Shown one piece after another: positions 39,233 to 50,420 of a DNA stretch of 64,000 bases (positions are counted from its first letter, which is position 1; each line of letters opens with the position of its first letter). The stretch is from contig NW_022098069.1 in NCBI RefSeq assembly GCF_002288925.2, forward strand, positions 78,256,424-78,320,423, read 5' to 3'. A program made the translations under genes and the position numbers. This DNA comes from Delphinapterus leucas. Taxonomy: Eukaryota; Chordata; Mammalia; Artiodactyla; Monodontidae. A model generated the notes under the pieces. It was not told the DNA's origin. It searched no databases and worked only from the letters and a program-made list of their open reading frames with translations.

Positions 39233-40535
39233 CCTAACATAGACGTAGCTCTCTGGAAAGGAAGCTAATGGCCACACAGGCAGATAAATGAGATTTATCC
39301 GTAGCAAAAATGTAGACCAAATAATATCATTTATGGGGCAAAAAAATGGCTCTTCAGTTTATTGCCTGTTAAATTTGGAGGAAGTGGGGAGGTGGTCTCA
39401 GGCTAAGGATAGGGGAATAGATACGAGGTCACCTGCCCAAATGGCACCCTGGTTGTTGCTGACTCTCCTCTGGGAAAGGCAATTTTCTCTCTATTCTGAC
39501 AGGCAGCCTCCGGTCCATCCCACTGAAACAACTAAGACTAACCCAGGATAGGCAGACTGTTCTAACACTTTCTGACCACAGTTATAGACACTTGTACATT
39601 CACTGAACGTGAAAAGCAGGGCATTTATGACCCCTATAGGCATTAACAAGCCAAATCAATAATACTTTGGCGAGCTCCCATGGTAAATGATGCTGGGGTA
39701 GAGTATGTAAGGCTTGTGAAGAAAAAGCAGCAACAGCTGTGCCATCTCCTGGCTCAGCTGCTCTTGTGGTCTATCATGCCAGCCTTAGAATCATTTGAAG
39801 ACAAGAGTAAAGGGTCTCCAGTAGTCTGTTTTTCAGTGGGTACTGACTACTAGAAAACAGCTTTGGCCCACTTAGGGAGATTTTCCCGAGATAGAAGCAC
39901 TATTGTGGGAATCTACAGATGAGTAATTGACTAGTATTCATGCTTTTACTGTCCTGATTGGATTTGAGGAACATGACCCACTGGAAAATAAATCACCGAC
40001 TCAAAGAAATTTTTGGAATCCTTGAAGTAACCCCCACTACTCTGGAAAAATTCCCTAACCCCTATATTAAAACAAGATGCAACTGTAAGGCTATTATTAT
40101 GACAATGGAGCAGAAAATGCCTCCGATTAAGATGAACTGCTTTAAAACTTGCTGCTCTATGAGTTAAGCTAGCTTGGCTAAAGCACACAAACCAAGCATA
40201 CCCAACAGCAGTACTTTGGCTGTGGTCACTGAATATGTCCTCCAAGGCTGAATGAGATTGTGTCAGCCATTAGGAATACAATACTTAATAAAGACCTTTG
40301 AGCAGGCTGAAAATATTGGCAATTCATTTATTTGAATCCCAAGCTACCATCATACCACTTAAACCTGATGATAAAGGTGAGCCTAATTTTAAAGGTAAGG
40401 AGTAGTTTTCCTTGTGTACATCCCCTGATCCTTTTCTCCACCTCTACCTCCAACTCAGGCATTTTAATGAGAAAGAGAATTAGTGATTGGGCCAAAGTTT
40501 CCCTGTCCCCAAAGGGAAACCAGATTCAAGCATGC
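39233..40535 (+). pseudogene. ERV gag-position region, unrecognised
   Basis: Occupies the place of gag. The best frames (39288-39551, and 40332 onwards) are short and show no clear matrix, capsid or zinc-knuckle motif. Decay is too far for a domain call. Confidence 0.4.
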
Positions 40536-40539
40536 TGGG

Positions 40540-40795
40540 GTATTTCAGGGAGTGGAAAGAGTCAAATTTCACTGGCTTTGCTGGCTACTGATGCTCAAGT
40601 CACAATCCTACCTCGGCTCTTGGAAGGAGGGAGTGCCCAAATCCAGCTAACGGGGTTTGGGCATAGTTCACAGTAGGGAAGAGAAGCTAAATGGACCTTG
40701 CGGGTGAGTCCTTTGGCACAATGCAACGTAGTGTTTTGGTTGATTTCACAACTGAATTTATACTAGGAATTTGTGTGTTAGGTGCTTGTACATTC
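40540..40795 (+). pseudogene. ERV protease-like remnant
   Basis: A frame carrying LLATDAQVTILP stands where retroviral aspartic proteases have an L-x-D-T-G-A motif, so the catalytic D-T-G has been lost. It continues to a TGFG segment and is then broken by a stop at about 40674. It is an inactive relic. Confidence 0.5.
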
Positions 40796-41019
40796 CTACA
40801 AATTGGCAGATTAAAAACAACCCTCTTTGGGGTACTGTATTATGGACATAAATAGCTGTTCCTTATCAAAACATCTAGGTCCCTCATGTAAATGCCCATG
40901 TTAAGAGTCATTCACACATAAGGTTGACAGTAATGAAGCTGCTAATTGAATGTTTAGCACTCAGAGTGTCACCATTGTGGCCTGAATCCATCATCATGTC
41001 CTACACTTCATGACTATGT

Positions 41020-41950
41020 TTCTGAGGTGGAGAAAGGCCACATTACATTGAGTCCTGCCCATTCCCAGCAAATCCTCTGCTGGGGACACCCGATTGGAGT
41101 AATCAGTACAGCCTCACCACCACTGACACACGTTCAGGTTACAGTGCTGCTGTTCAAGTTCGGTCTGTACCACTGTGTGCTTTGAAGTTAAACTGTTGTA
41201 TTTTTGGCTTTTTGAACCAAGAATACTTACAGTCCGATAGTGGAATACCTTTATCATGAAAGCCACTCAACAACAGGCTGATAATCAAGGTATTTAATTG
41301 ATTTTCCATACTCTGCACTATCCACAGGCATCAGGTATTGTAAGGGATTAGAACGTCCTCAAAATTCAACTCAAAATGATTCTGACTGTCTCTTCCTCTA
41401 CAACTCTAGGTCCGCACATTTTAGTCAGAGAGTTTAATCACTGAACGCATGTGGCTGTCCCCAGCAAGTGATCATCTCATTTGGCCACTTCCTGGGTACT
41501 GATCAGGATCAAGAAGGTGGGTTACATAGACTTATTATGAATAGCTCCATTCTACCCTGTCCATTCTTGACCATAGTGCTTTTTCTTTCCCCGAATGTCA
41601 TCACCAAGCCAGACTGGTTAATATACCCTGTAAGAAGTAGCCTGGTCAAATGAGGCTCAAGGGACTCAAACTCTATTCTAATTCACCACGGGCATGCTCT
41701 TCCTAGATTGTTATATTCCTAGGTCAGAAGGACAATGGCCATTTGTCAGTAGGACACTACTACTACTATTACTATTCAGTAGTCAGTACTCACCAAGTCC
41801 CTCTATTGTGGTCCATGCCGACCAGAATAGGATACATATGGATGTTGTAAGTTTAATAAAAATGTCCTTGCCTCTTATGAACCTGACCCCTATGGACGAA
41901 AGGTTTGGGTACAAGTAGGTGATAATTAAGAAAAGGGTGAAGTTATAGCT
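41020..41950 (+). pseudogene. ERV integrase-like remnant
   Basis: In the frame near 41225-41370 a segment reads KATQQQADNQGI, followed after a stop by FHTLHYPQASG. This is the spacing of the second half of a retroviral integrase core. A possible first catalytic Asp region lies at about 41125-41175. The Glu position and neighbouring residues are altered and at least three in-frame stops occur. A GPY-like C-terminal region may lie at about 41890-41960. Confidence 0.6.
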
Positions 41951-41999
41951 CCTGAAATGGGACACAGCAATTTTACGGCAAAGAAGGAAAAGTAACACC

Positions 42000-43122
42000 T
42001 AAGCCCCCAGAGAATATCTCAGACTCTGGGAGATACTGTGAGGGGAGGAACGTTAATGATCTTTGTCTTCAGAATCATTACATCCTTGCTCATGAAGAAA
42101 ACCACCCAGGGGTTCTGCTTACAAGCAGTGGAGAGTGCTCTAAATTTAACTGACTTCCATCTCCTATTGCATGGCTCCGACCATGATTCGAATGCCATTC
42201 TGCTTAAACTCACTGTAAAGTCTACTGAAAACAACAGGGGATGCATGGCCTTGGCTCCTGTACTTCCCATACAAAACAATAGCAGTTGTTGGCAACACCT
42301 CAGATGTCGCTTCCCCCCCTTTCCATAGTTCTTATTCAGTCGTTTCATGCAATAGATGAATACCACCCCACTGTTGGCACAGACAAAAAGAATAGGTTGG
42401 ATTGACTGCTGTCAAACAGTCCCTCAGAAAACATTCTTTCCAGGGAACCAGGTGGATCTAAGGAATTGTACTTCTGTTTAGAAGCCAAGCATTAACGTGC
42501 CTCTGCCCTGAAAACATGGTAGTTTGCACCTTAGGAATGGCCATAAGAGACTTTCAAGTGTTGGAGGAAATAACACCAGTAAATCATGTAGCTGTCAAAC
42601 GACTGTGGAGACTTCTCCAAAATGAGGCAAACCATGATCCTCTCAGATACGTAACTAATTTGTTATTTATGTGCAACCTGTGGATAATTATCCCCATAAT
42701 GTGAGTCATCCAATTAGAAATGGTGGTACAAAACGTGTTCCTGATTTATCTGAAGTGACTGATAACAGTATCTTGGCCCTGGAAGACATTCGGGTCAGAT
42801 TCAACTGATTGTCCAAGTTTGATACTGAAAACAGAATTACCCAGACTTTGTCCTTGCAAGTCAAGGCAATTTCTGTGTAATCACAAAACCATCTACTGTA
42901 CCTGGATTAGAACTTTAGACAAGGTGGGAAGGTCAATAAAGAAAAATAAGAAGAAAGTCATTCTCCATCTAAGATAGAGCCTGATGGTTTATAAGAGTTG
43001 TTCATTTGGTTGCGTCTAGAGCCCGGTGTACATGGCTAAGAGTGATTCTACAGGTTTACGTCATCCTACTGCTTGGAGTCCTGTTGGTAGTAGCCTTAAC
43101 ACCAACAATACTTATGAGGTAA
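42000..43122 (+). pseudogene. ERV envelope-like remnant
   Basis: The end shows a hydrophobic segment of about 20 residues (VILLLGVLLVVALTP, near 43060-43105) followed by a few residues and a TAA at 43120-43122, the layout of a transmembrane subunit. About 200 bases upstream a QGNFCVI segment (near 42860) resembles the start of the Cys-rich motif of gamma-type envelope proteins, but the paired CC is not visible. Multiple stops and frameshifts. Non-functional. Confidence 0.5.
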
Positions 43123-43312
43123 ATTGAGTGGATTCGCTTCCAGCCTCTGATGGTTAGAGTGACCAAAACAGTGGGGTATTCACCAGAAAGTGCCAGAATA
43201 CAAAATGGTATAGAACTAAGAGGTAGATATTGATAGGGAAAAACTCTCCATGGATCTTTTGTGTTTCTGCATAAATTGCGAGGAGAAGCACTGACTGCCA
43301 TTATCTCCAGAC

Positions 43313-43678
43313 TGTCGTTTCTAGGATGTTTATACAGTGAACAGCCTTGGAAGCTAGCTATGGTGTCTATCCAAAGCAAAAACCAAGCATTCTTGGTATA
43401 GCTTATAGAAGATTTCCTTTCCCTAAGCCCAACATTTAATGCAACCTACTTAATATTTAGGGATCACCTTACTCTATTCATAGGACACACTGGGGATTGT
43501 GCTTAGGGACCAGCGGGAGAAATGATTATACTCTGGCTGCTGCTGTTGCTCTGAGCGATTAAGTTCTTTGCGTCTGACTCAGGAGTTTCATGTCTTCTAT
43601 CAGCATCCATGAAACCGTGGGATACTAACTTCGCAGTTAAAGTAGGGTAAAATATCAAAGTCTTCACAAATCTTGACA
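43313..43678 (+). repeat. ERV 3' LTR
   Basis: Starts TGTCGTTTCT and ends CTTGACA. It is shorter than the 5' LTR through several deletions, one of about 15 bases near its start. No clean polypurine tract is visible just upstream; a GAGGAGAAG lies about 25 bases away. Confidence 0.75.
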
Positions 43679-43683
43679 CTGAG

Positions 43684-45309
43684 AAGGTACCTGAATGAGT
43701 TATGGATAGTTTCTGTCATGTATGGAGCAGAAGCAGAATTCTCATGACTTTGGAGGAAGATCACTGGTATATCTCTGCATCCTCATACCGCACTCAATAC
43801 CACCTCTCCATCGCCACTGGCAAAGTGATGATGCCCTTAAATGCAATCAGTAAGACTGGAAGCTGTCTGGTGTGCAGCCGTTAGTCCCTCTTTCTTTTGT
43901 CGGTTCTCTATTTTGCAAGTTTCAGTGGGTTTCCTTAGCCCCCTTTGTTCCCAATGCCTTTATCAAAATTAGCTTTAGACACAATATTGAAAACAATTTG
44001 GGTTGAGAACACATTTTGGGCATTTTCTACTCCATCAAAAACTTACTTTAGAGCACTTTAACCTGTCTACCACAATCTGAGAGAAAGCCTCTAAAGTCTC
44101 CATAATCTTCTTTTCAGTCTCTGGAACATTTCATGTTGGTCTCTGAAGCCAAGCACCTGCTACATGTGCCCTGGATTTCTACAATCTGAGGACACTGTGG
44201 AGAGTCTGGGTTGCTTATTCTATTTCCTTTCTAAGACTGAAAGCCTCGTTCCTTGGTGGATGGGGCACAATCCATCTTTCTATTAACTCTACCATGGCCT
44301 ACATGCTGTTTCTTTCTTTCTACAGGAATGAGACACTGAAATATCCTTAGTGGAGTCTTGGCATTATTCTCCATAGGCTTCCTTTCCTAATATTTCATGC
44401 AGAAAATTCTCTATATGCATCATCATCCTAATAAACTTATATAAAAAGGCATAGTGTTGGCTGGCTTTCTAGATAGAAAACCTATACTTCTACAGCTGTC
44501 CTAGTGCTAAGATCACTGTCTAAATGATCCTACAGCTGTCTTAGTGCTAAGATATCTGTCTCCTTCAGATTCCTCTCTTCCAAAGAGGGTCATAGGATTA
44601 TATCTTCTCAGACTATATTTACAACTAATACTATGCACCATTCTTCTAACGGTTTCTAACAACTGTAATTTGATTCAGGTAGTTAGTTACCACACCAGAG
44701 TTCAACAATCCCGAGGGAGAGACCCCACAAATGCAAGCTGGCCATTGTATTTTACACAGTCTACTACTGTGTGCAAGTCCAGCACATTAACCAGGAAGGA
44801 CTCAGTCTTGTCTACAGCCAATCATAATCACCTTCAGACACACAGTCAGTCTCAGATGACAAATCATAAGTCCTTTTATCACTGATATGTCTTCCTTATT
44901 CCATATCTCATTCCTTCTATTTCCTCAGGATCCCTGGTTTATACTGTATCATTTCTTGTGGTCAAGGCCAGCAAAACCTATAGACCCTAGGTCCTGATAT
45001 TCTTCCAAGAAGAGGACACACAAAACAACACACAATTTTTCCATGCTGATGTTGATTGCCTCTTTATGTCATAGTAATTTTGAAGTAACATAATGTGCTT
45101 TCATTCTTAAAGACCCTGCTCTACCAGAGGTGAAGGATGGGAAGAACAAGGGCCTAAAGGGACAGACACCCGAGCCAGCCACTTAGTCATCTGCGTGATT
45201 ACTGATGAGGGCCTGAATTAAGATTCTAAATAGTTTAGAGTTGATATATGCAAGAGGTGAAACTGATGTAATCTGAATTCTACTTTTTCCTAAAATTACT
45301 CTTAAAAAT
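43684..45309. other. Unassigned sequence with a 40-bp-period tandem repeat
   Basis: No gene recognised. The only structure seen is a short tandem duplication at 44491-44560, listed separately. The frame at 44544-44885 has no known domain. Confidence 0.4.
44491..44560. repeat. Tandem duplication, period 40 bp
   Basis: TACAGCTGTCCTAGTGCTAA at 44491 recurs as TACAGCTGTCTTAGTGCTAA at 44531. A GATCACTGTC/GATATCTGTC tail follows at the same spacing. Confidence 0.85.
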
Positions 45310-45650
45310 TTTTAGTATTTAACTAATAGAAGCAACTATCTGTTGTACGTCATCTATATTCTAGACACTGTACATATTTACATAAAGGAATGAGCACAGA
45401 GTAAGAGCTCAACCAACAGTATCTATTTTTAAGAAACTATTGTTTTACTATTATCAGTTTTACATATTATTGCCTATTCATTTCTAACAACAGTCCTAAA
45501 GGGGAGCTAAATGTCCCAGTGTTTTAGATCTGGATATCAGATACAGAAATTTTAAGTTGTCCAAGTAAATGAAATATAAGAAAGGGAGGATTTTAATCTA
45601 TGTCTCTCTAATTTCCAAACTTATGTTCTTTCCATTGTATAAACTGCATT
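45310..45650 (-). mobile_element. MIR-like relic (reverse)
   Basis: CATCTATATTCTAGACACTG, TTCTAACAACAGTCCTAAAG, and TTAAGTTGTCCAAGTAAATG with later TTTTAATCTATGTCTCTCTA follow the order of a reversed MIR, heavily diverged. Confidence 0.45.
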
Positions 45651-45741
45651 AACTTTAAATATAATTTTTGATGTCTCTGTAAACATGCTTGTGTCTAATT
45701 TTTTTTTTTTTTAATTGAGATTGAAACCTTATACAAGCCTG

Positions 45742-46316
45742 TGTCCCGGCCTTTTAAAGTAAAAGGCTTTAGCGTTAGTCTCCCAGGCCTCCCCTGAGTC
45801 TTAAAAGGCTGACGCAAGAGTTAATAATTAGAAACGTGAAGATGTAGAAACACAGAGTAGCTGTTGGTAACAATTTTGACTCTAAACCAGTAACACAGCA
45901 GTTACTAAGCTCCCAGTTCCCTGAAAGATACAGATAAAGGCCTGACACACATTCCTAAGTTGTTTTTATAGGAAGAAGACCCACTCCAGGTGAAAACTGC
46001 TGACCTCAAGCACGTAAACACCAGATCAGTTGAAACCAGAAGATTGTTGACTCTGGAGACTTCACCTTGATGCTAACCAATCTGAGAACTGTACACAAGC
46101 TGATCACACACCCTTCAGCCCCCTCCCTCACACTGCCTTTAAAAGTCCTTTGCCTGCAACCAGATGTTAAGATGATTCTTAAAGACACTCGTCCACCACC
46201 TTCTCACTTAGCTGATGTGGCTTTCTTGAATAAAGTTGCTTTTCTTGCCTCAACACCTTGTCACTCAACTTATTGGCCTGTCGTGCAGCAAGTAGCCAAA
46301 CCTGGGTTCGGCAACA
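45742..46316 (+). mobile_element. Solo LTR of a class I-type ERV
   Basis: Starts TGTCCCGGCCTTTTAAAG and ends TTCGGCAACA. It contains CCCAGGCCTCCCCTGAGTCT, CTAACCAATCTGAGAACTGT (CCAAT box), TTTAAAAGTCCTTTGCC (TATA-like), GAATAAAGTTGCTTTTCTTG (polyadenylation signal) and ACACCTTGTCACTCAACTTA. The layout is a complete U3-R-U5. I recognise the family type as one common in cetartiodactyls but cannot name it. No matching internal region or second LTR lies nearby and no target duplication was found. Confidence 0.78.
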
Positions 46317-46550
46317 AGATCTAACTGACATATAACATTGTGTGAATTTATGATGTACAACATGTTGATTCGATACATTTATATATTGCATTATGATCAC
46401 CACCATAGTGTAGCTACCACCTCTATCACGTTACATGATTATCCTTTCTTTTTGTGGTGAGAACAATTAAGATCTATTCCCTTAGCAACTTTGAAATTTA
46501 TAAAACAGTGTTGTTGAGTGTAATCTCTACACTGTGCATCTCTAACATTT
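46317..46550 (-). mobile_element. L1 3'-end fragment (reverse)
   Basis: TAACTGACATATAACATTGT, ATGTACAACATGTTGATTCG, ATGATCACCACCATAGTGTA and GTGGTGAGAACAATTAAGAT are reversed L1 3' UTR. A TTAATTGAGATTG segment left of the solo LTR may be its other end. Confidence 0.75.
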
Positions 46551-47039
46551 TTTTAACAATAACTAATCTACCCTAGGAGGCACTTTGATTTCAAAAGCAA
46601 ATAAAAACAAAGCTTCAAGAAATGTGCAGTTTCCATCATCGCTCTGATTTGTATTCCCACTTGTTGACTCAATCCAGTAGGCATTCAGAACATCCTGTCT
46701 TCATTCTCTGTTCCTTTATTCCTCCTATTTCTTAATTTGCCTTCTCCTTATATCTTGCTACCACATTTTCTGCTCAGCTAACTAATTAAACAATTTGCAA
46801 GACTATATTGTGTGAGTTCCTAATAGACAATGTGTCAAGGAGACATTGGAAACAAATGCATCAACAGGCCATGGGTGAGGTGTTGGGGGATTCTGGGGAG
46901 ATGTGCCATTTTGATGGACAGGAACTCTGAGCTAATAAAGCTCTCAGGGATCTCCTTGACCCTGTGGAATTTTCATACCGACACAGCTGAAATCCTCTTC
47001 AGCTCTTCTGTTCCCAGAAGAGATATAAGCTTATTTTAT
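46551..47039. other. Unassigned intergenic sequence
   Basis: No recognised gene or repeat. The frame at 46830-47099 runs into L1-derived sequence and has no family signature. Confidence 0.35.
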
Positions 47040-47260
47040 TTTATTTTTACCTGCAGTCCAAGCTGGTTTTATTTATTTATATCTATTCATTTTTATTGAG
47101 ATATAATTGACATATAACATATTAGTTTCAAGTGTACAACATAATGATTAGACATTTGTATGTATACACTGAGGAGTGAGCACCAAAATAAATCTGGTTA
47201 CCATCCATTACCATACATGGTTACAAATTCTTTTTTTTTCTTGCCATGAGAAATTTTTGG
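47040..47260 (-). mobile_element. L1 3'-end fragment (reverse)
   Basis: TTTATTGAGATATAATTGAC, ATATTAGTTTCAAGTGTACA and CATTACCATACATGGTTACA are reversed L1 3' UTR, a different copy from the one at 46317. Confidence 0.75.
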
Positions 47261-47569
47261 AGACAGGCTAATTTTAGATGAACCACAAGCAGTCCACTAC
47301 TCAGAATAAGTTTCAGAGACAATTCAAAAGGAAAAAGGATGAGAGGAAAGAATGATTTTGAAAAAAAAAATGGCTATATTCCAGAAATACAATAAACATA
47401 CCAGGAATTCTATTAGGTCAGCCTGAGAAAATAGGTTGTTTCTCTGGTAATGTAAGGCTAATACTAGTAATCTTTATGAATTTTTCTGGGACTGATTTTT
47501 TCCATTTGTGAAAGGGAAATTGTTACACATGTATGAAAGCAAAGTTATCGATATAATAATGAAAACCAA
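47261..47569. other. Unassigned intergenic sequence
   Basis: Nothing recognised in this 309-base stretch. Confidence 0.35.
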
Positions 47570-47980
47570 CAATTACTGAGTGCTTACTATCAGCCATATT
47601 CTACCATAGCATATTACATGAAATAGTCCACTTAATTTTTATAAAACAGTATGTGGTAGATACTATTGTTAGCTCCATTTAAAGATGAAGATGGTAGGGC
47701 TTCCCGGTGGCGCAGTGGTTGAGAGTCCGCCTGCCGAAGCAGGTGACACGGGTTCATGCCCCGGTCCGGGAAGATCCCACATGCCGCGAAGCGGCTGGGC
47801 CCGTGAGCCATGGCCACTGAGCCTGCGCGTCCGGAGCCTGTGCTCCACAATGGGAGAGGCCACAACAGTGAGAGGCCCGCGTACCGCACACACACACACA
47901 CACAAAAGATGAAGATGGCGAGGCACAGAGAGTTTTAATTACTTGCCTAGGGTCATAGGGATACAAATCTTGACAGCCTG
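47570..47980 (-). mobile_element. MIR SINE (reverse), split by a CHR SINE
   Basis: The left half (ACTGAGTGCTTACTATCAGC, TGGTAGATACTATTGTTAGC) and right half (GGCGAGGCACAGAGAGTTTT, CTTGCCTAGGGTCATAGG) form one reversed MIR when the SINE at 47695-47904 is removed. Confidence 0.85.
47695..47904 (+). mobile_element. CHR-type SINE with a CA-repeat tail
   Basis: GGGCTTCCCGGTGGCGCAGT, B-box-like GGTTCATGCCCC, GCGTACCGC and then (CA)10 instead of poly-A. A 14-bp target duplication (aaagatgaagatgg) is at 47681-47694 and 47905-47918. Confidence 0.95.
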
Positions 47981-50264
47981 ACTCTATGGTCAGTTCTATT
48001 CTTGGCTTTATTGGTGAGTCAACCTTTCACTTTAGACGCTGCCAAAAGGCCCTTCTGAAGGCTGTTTCTGGACAGGTTGTGGGGTGATGGTGTCCACTCC
48101 GTCTGGCAGCTCTCCTTTACATTTTAGCCAGTATTCGTCAACAGGCTTTGATGCAGACACCCACTTAATTTACCCACCTCCTCTCCACTCAATAACTCTT
48201 TAATCCTCTGCCCGCCTTTACCTGACTTGGGTGTTCCTCCACACACTGGTGAGTGTGAGGCTGTCCCATGCCCTGAAGACACTGGTAGTCCTCTCTACAC
48301 CCTCCACTTTCTGTCTACCTCACGCTCTTCTAACCCACCGTACTTTGCTCACTATCCTCTTAGTTTCAATCTTACCAACATTATCCTCATCCCCATTCCA
48401 CGTATAAAATTCAAATTAGGCCGGGCAGATATTCAGCCCCTCGTACAGTGCAGGAAGACTTAGATACACAATTTCTGTTGACAGACATTCTAATCTGTGA
48501 CAACTTTTTATTGAACTGGAGTTTTTATTGAATTTTTTATGTCATGTGCATTTTAAAATGTTTTCAGCAACTCTCCATCTATTCTTTCACTGATATAATT
48601 TGTCTTTAAAATCATTTCAACCTCTTACTTTTTCTCTAGTAAACCAAAATTTATTTTCTCTCCCTTTGTGAATTATTAGTAGGTACGTTTTGTTTTATTG
48701 ATACTTTAATATTTTTAATGCCATTAAAGTGTTTATTTTGAATGGTGCTTATTTCCATTCACTTCACACACACACAAAAAGGCACTTCTTGATCATAGAC
48801 TTACCTCATCCTGTATGCTGCAGTCCCATTTTTGATGAAGATGTAAAACTCTTTCAGTAATTTAATTCCCAAAGAGAAATTCTCTAGTAGTTCTTAGCAT
48901 ATTTCTCTTTGCTAACAATATCAACATTACCTTTCCTTCCTCTGTCTGTGAACCATATTTTATGTCTTATCTAAGTGATATCAAGTGTTTTCTGTAGTGA
49001 CAATTCATGTGGCTCTTACAAGACTCACAAGTGCTACAAAAAAGCACTATTTTGGAAATAATAGTCTAATTATTGCAGTTGATGTTTTCCCTTTCTTTAG
49101 CACTAAATAGTGATGTAATTGCTTTTTTATTTTTCCTCTTAGAAATATTAAATAATTTTCATGACTTATTTATCAGTGAGACTAGAACAAACTAAAAATA
49201 GTGCTCATCATAAGACATATTTGGAGGAACAAGAAATCTTAGCTTGGAAAATAGGAGATTCATGGAGAATCTTACAATCATTTTGAGAAACTGAGTTTCA
49301 GCTTAATCTCTTTGTGTTAGCAGGAGAGACTGGTAACAGTTACATGAGGATCATTTTAGCATAATTTGAAAAATTACTAAAAATTAGAGGAATTTAAAAG
49401 TGAAAATTGGTTGTTTTTTGTGATAACAAGTTTAAGTACTCAAGCAGAACCTGTATAAACACACAGCAGAAGTACGACAAAGGGAATTCCTTTATGGAAG
49501 GCTGGAATAAATCATTTTAGACTTACTCCTACTTTATTATTTATGGTGGATTCTATAATTTTATGGAGGCATAACATGAAAAAATTAGAATCAATGCTCA
49601 AGGTATGTAAAAATTTAACTAAACTCTCTACAGGAATGTTTCATTGCTACTGGATGTTTTAAATAGTTACAGTAGAAAGTACTTTTAAAAGACTGTTAGG
49701 TAATCAGTACATGTTGTTTGTTGTTGATTCCATGATATGTTTTCTTCTATGTTTATAGTCTTTTCAGTAAAGATGAACTATATAGATGCATATTCATAGG
49801 AATATTTTCTTTCAAAGACTGATAAAAGCAATAGCATTAATAACTATCATTAAACTTAAACATGGCAGCAAAAATTTATTTCCACTGTTTTCTTCACTTT
49901 CAGATATACCAGAGATGAATGCCAGTATTCATAATTCTCAGAACTTGTACTTAAATATCTTCAGATTACTTGAGTAAATATTCTTCTTGATTTTTGCAAG
50001 GGCAATTAGTATAATTCTCTCAAGTATAGACTCTGGGTTTAGAATAATAAAACGCTTTACAAATGCATATGCATATATTTTTATGCATGGGTGTTTATGT
50101 GTTATATTTAGCTATATCTTTGTGTTTATACTTTTTATATTGAAGAGAGTGAAAAAAAAGGAATTAAACAAGTGTATCTGAATGTCAAATCCTCTTTTAT
50201 TTGAGGATGTGCTATTTCAGGTGATTTTTAATACATATGTTAAGTGGTAGTAATCAATTCAGAA
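47981..50264. other. Unassigned intergenic sequence
   Basis: About 2.3 kb with no recognised gene. The segment 48170-48470 is CT-rich and could be L2-derived, but no diagnostic motif was seen. Confidence 0.35.
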
Positions 50265-50420
50265 ATGCTTTCAACAAACATTTGTTTGGTATTTGCCAAG
50301 CATTGTATTAAATTCTGGGGGAGAAATGATGCTAGATACAGTTCTTACTTACAGGTGCATACAGCTTAGTGGAAGGAGGGAAACAGACATATAAATATCT
50401 AAATAAATGAGTTACAGTAA
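50265..50420. mobile_element. L2-like relic
   Basis: TTTCAACAAACATTTGTTTG, GCCAAGCATTGTATTAAATT, GCATACAGCTTAGTGGAAGG and GACATATAAATATCTAAATA follow the L2 3' pattern in order. Confidence 0.6.

Larger units (their letters stand above)
38785..43678 (+). mobile_element. Degraded endogenous retrovirus with two LTRs
   Basis: Two related but clearly diverged LTRs (38785-39210 and 43313-43678) face the same way and enclose about 4.1 kb. The outer flanks carry a 5-bp direct repeat (ctgag) at 38780-38784 and 43679-43683, as expected of retroviral integration. A primer-binding-site-like sequence follows the 5' LTR. Inside, in order, are an unrecognised gag-position region, a protease-like remnant, an integrase-like remnant and an envelope-like remnant ending in a membrane segment. 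Every frame is broken by stops. The gap between protease-like and integrase-like parts is only about 300 bases, so most of reverse transcriptase and RNase H appears deleted. LTR indels and divergence mark an old insertion. It cannot produce virus. Confidence 0.8.

Noticed and set aside
42019..42366. 115-codon reverse frame inside the ERV
   Set aside because: Antisense to envelope-position sequence, without a conserved motif or promoter.
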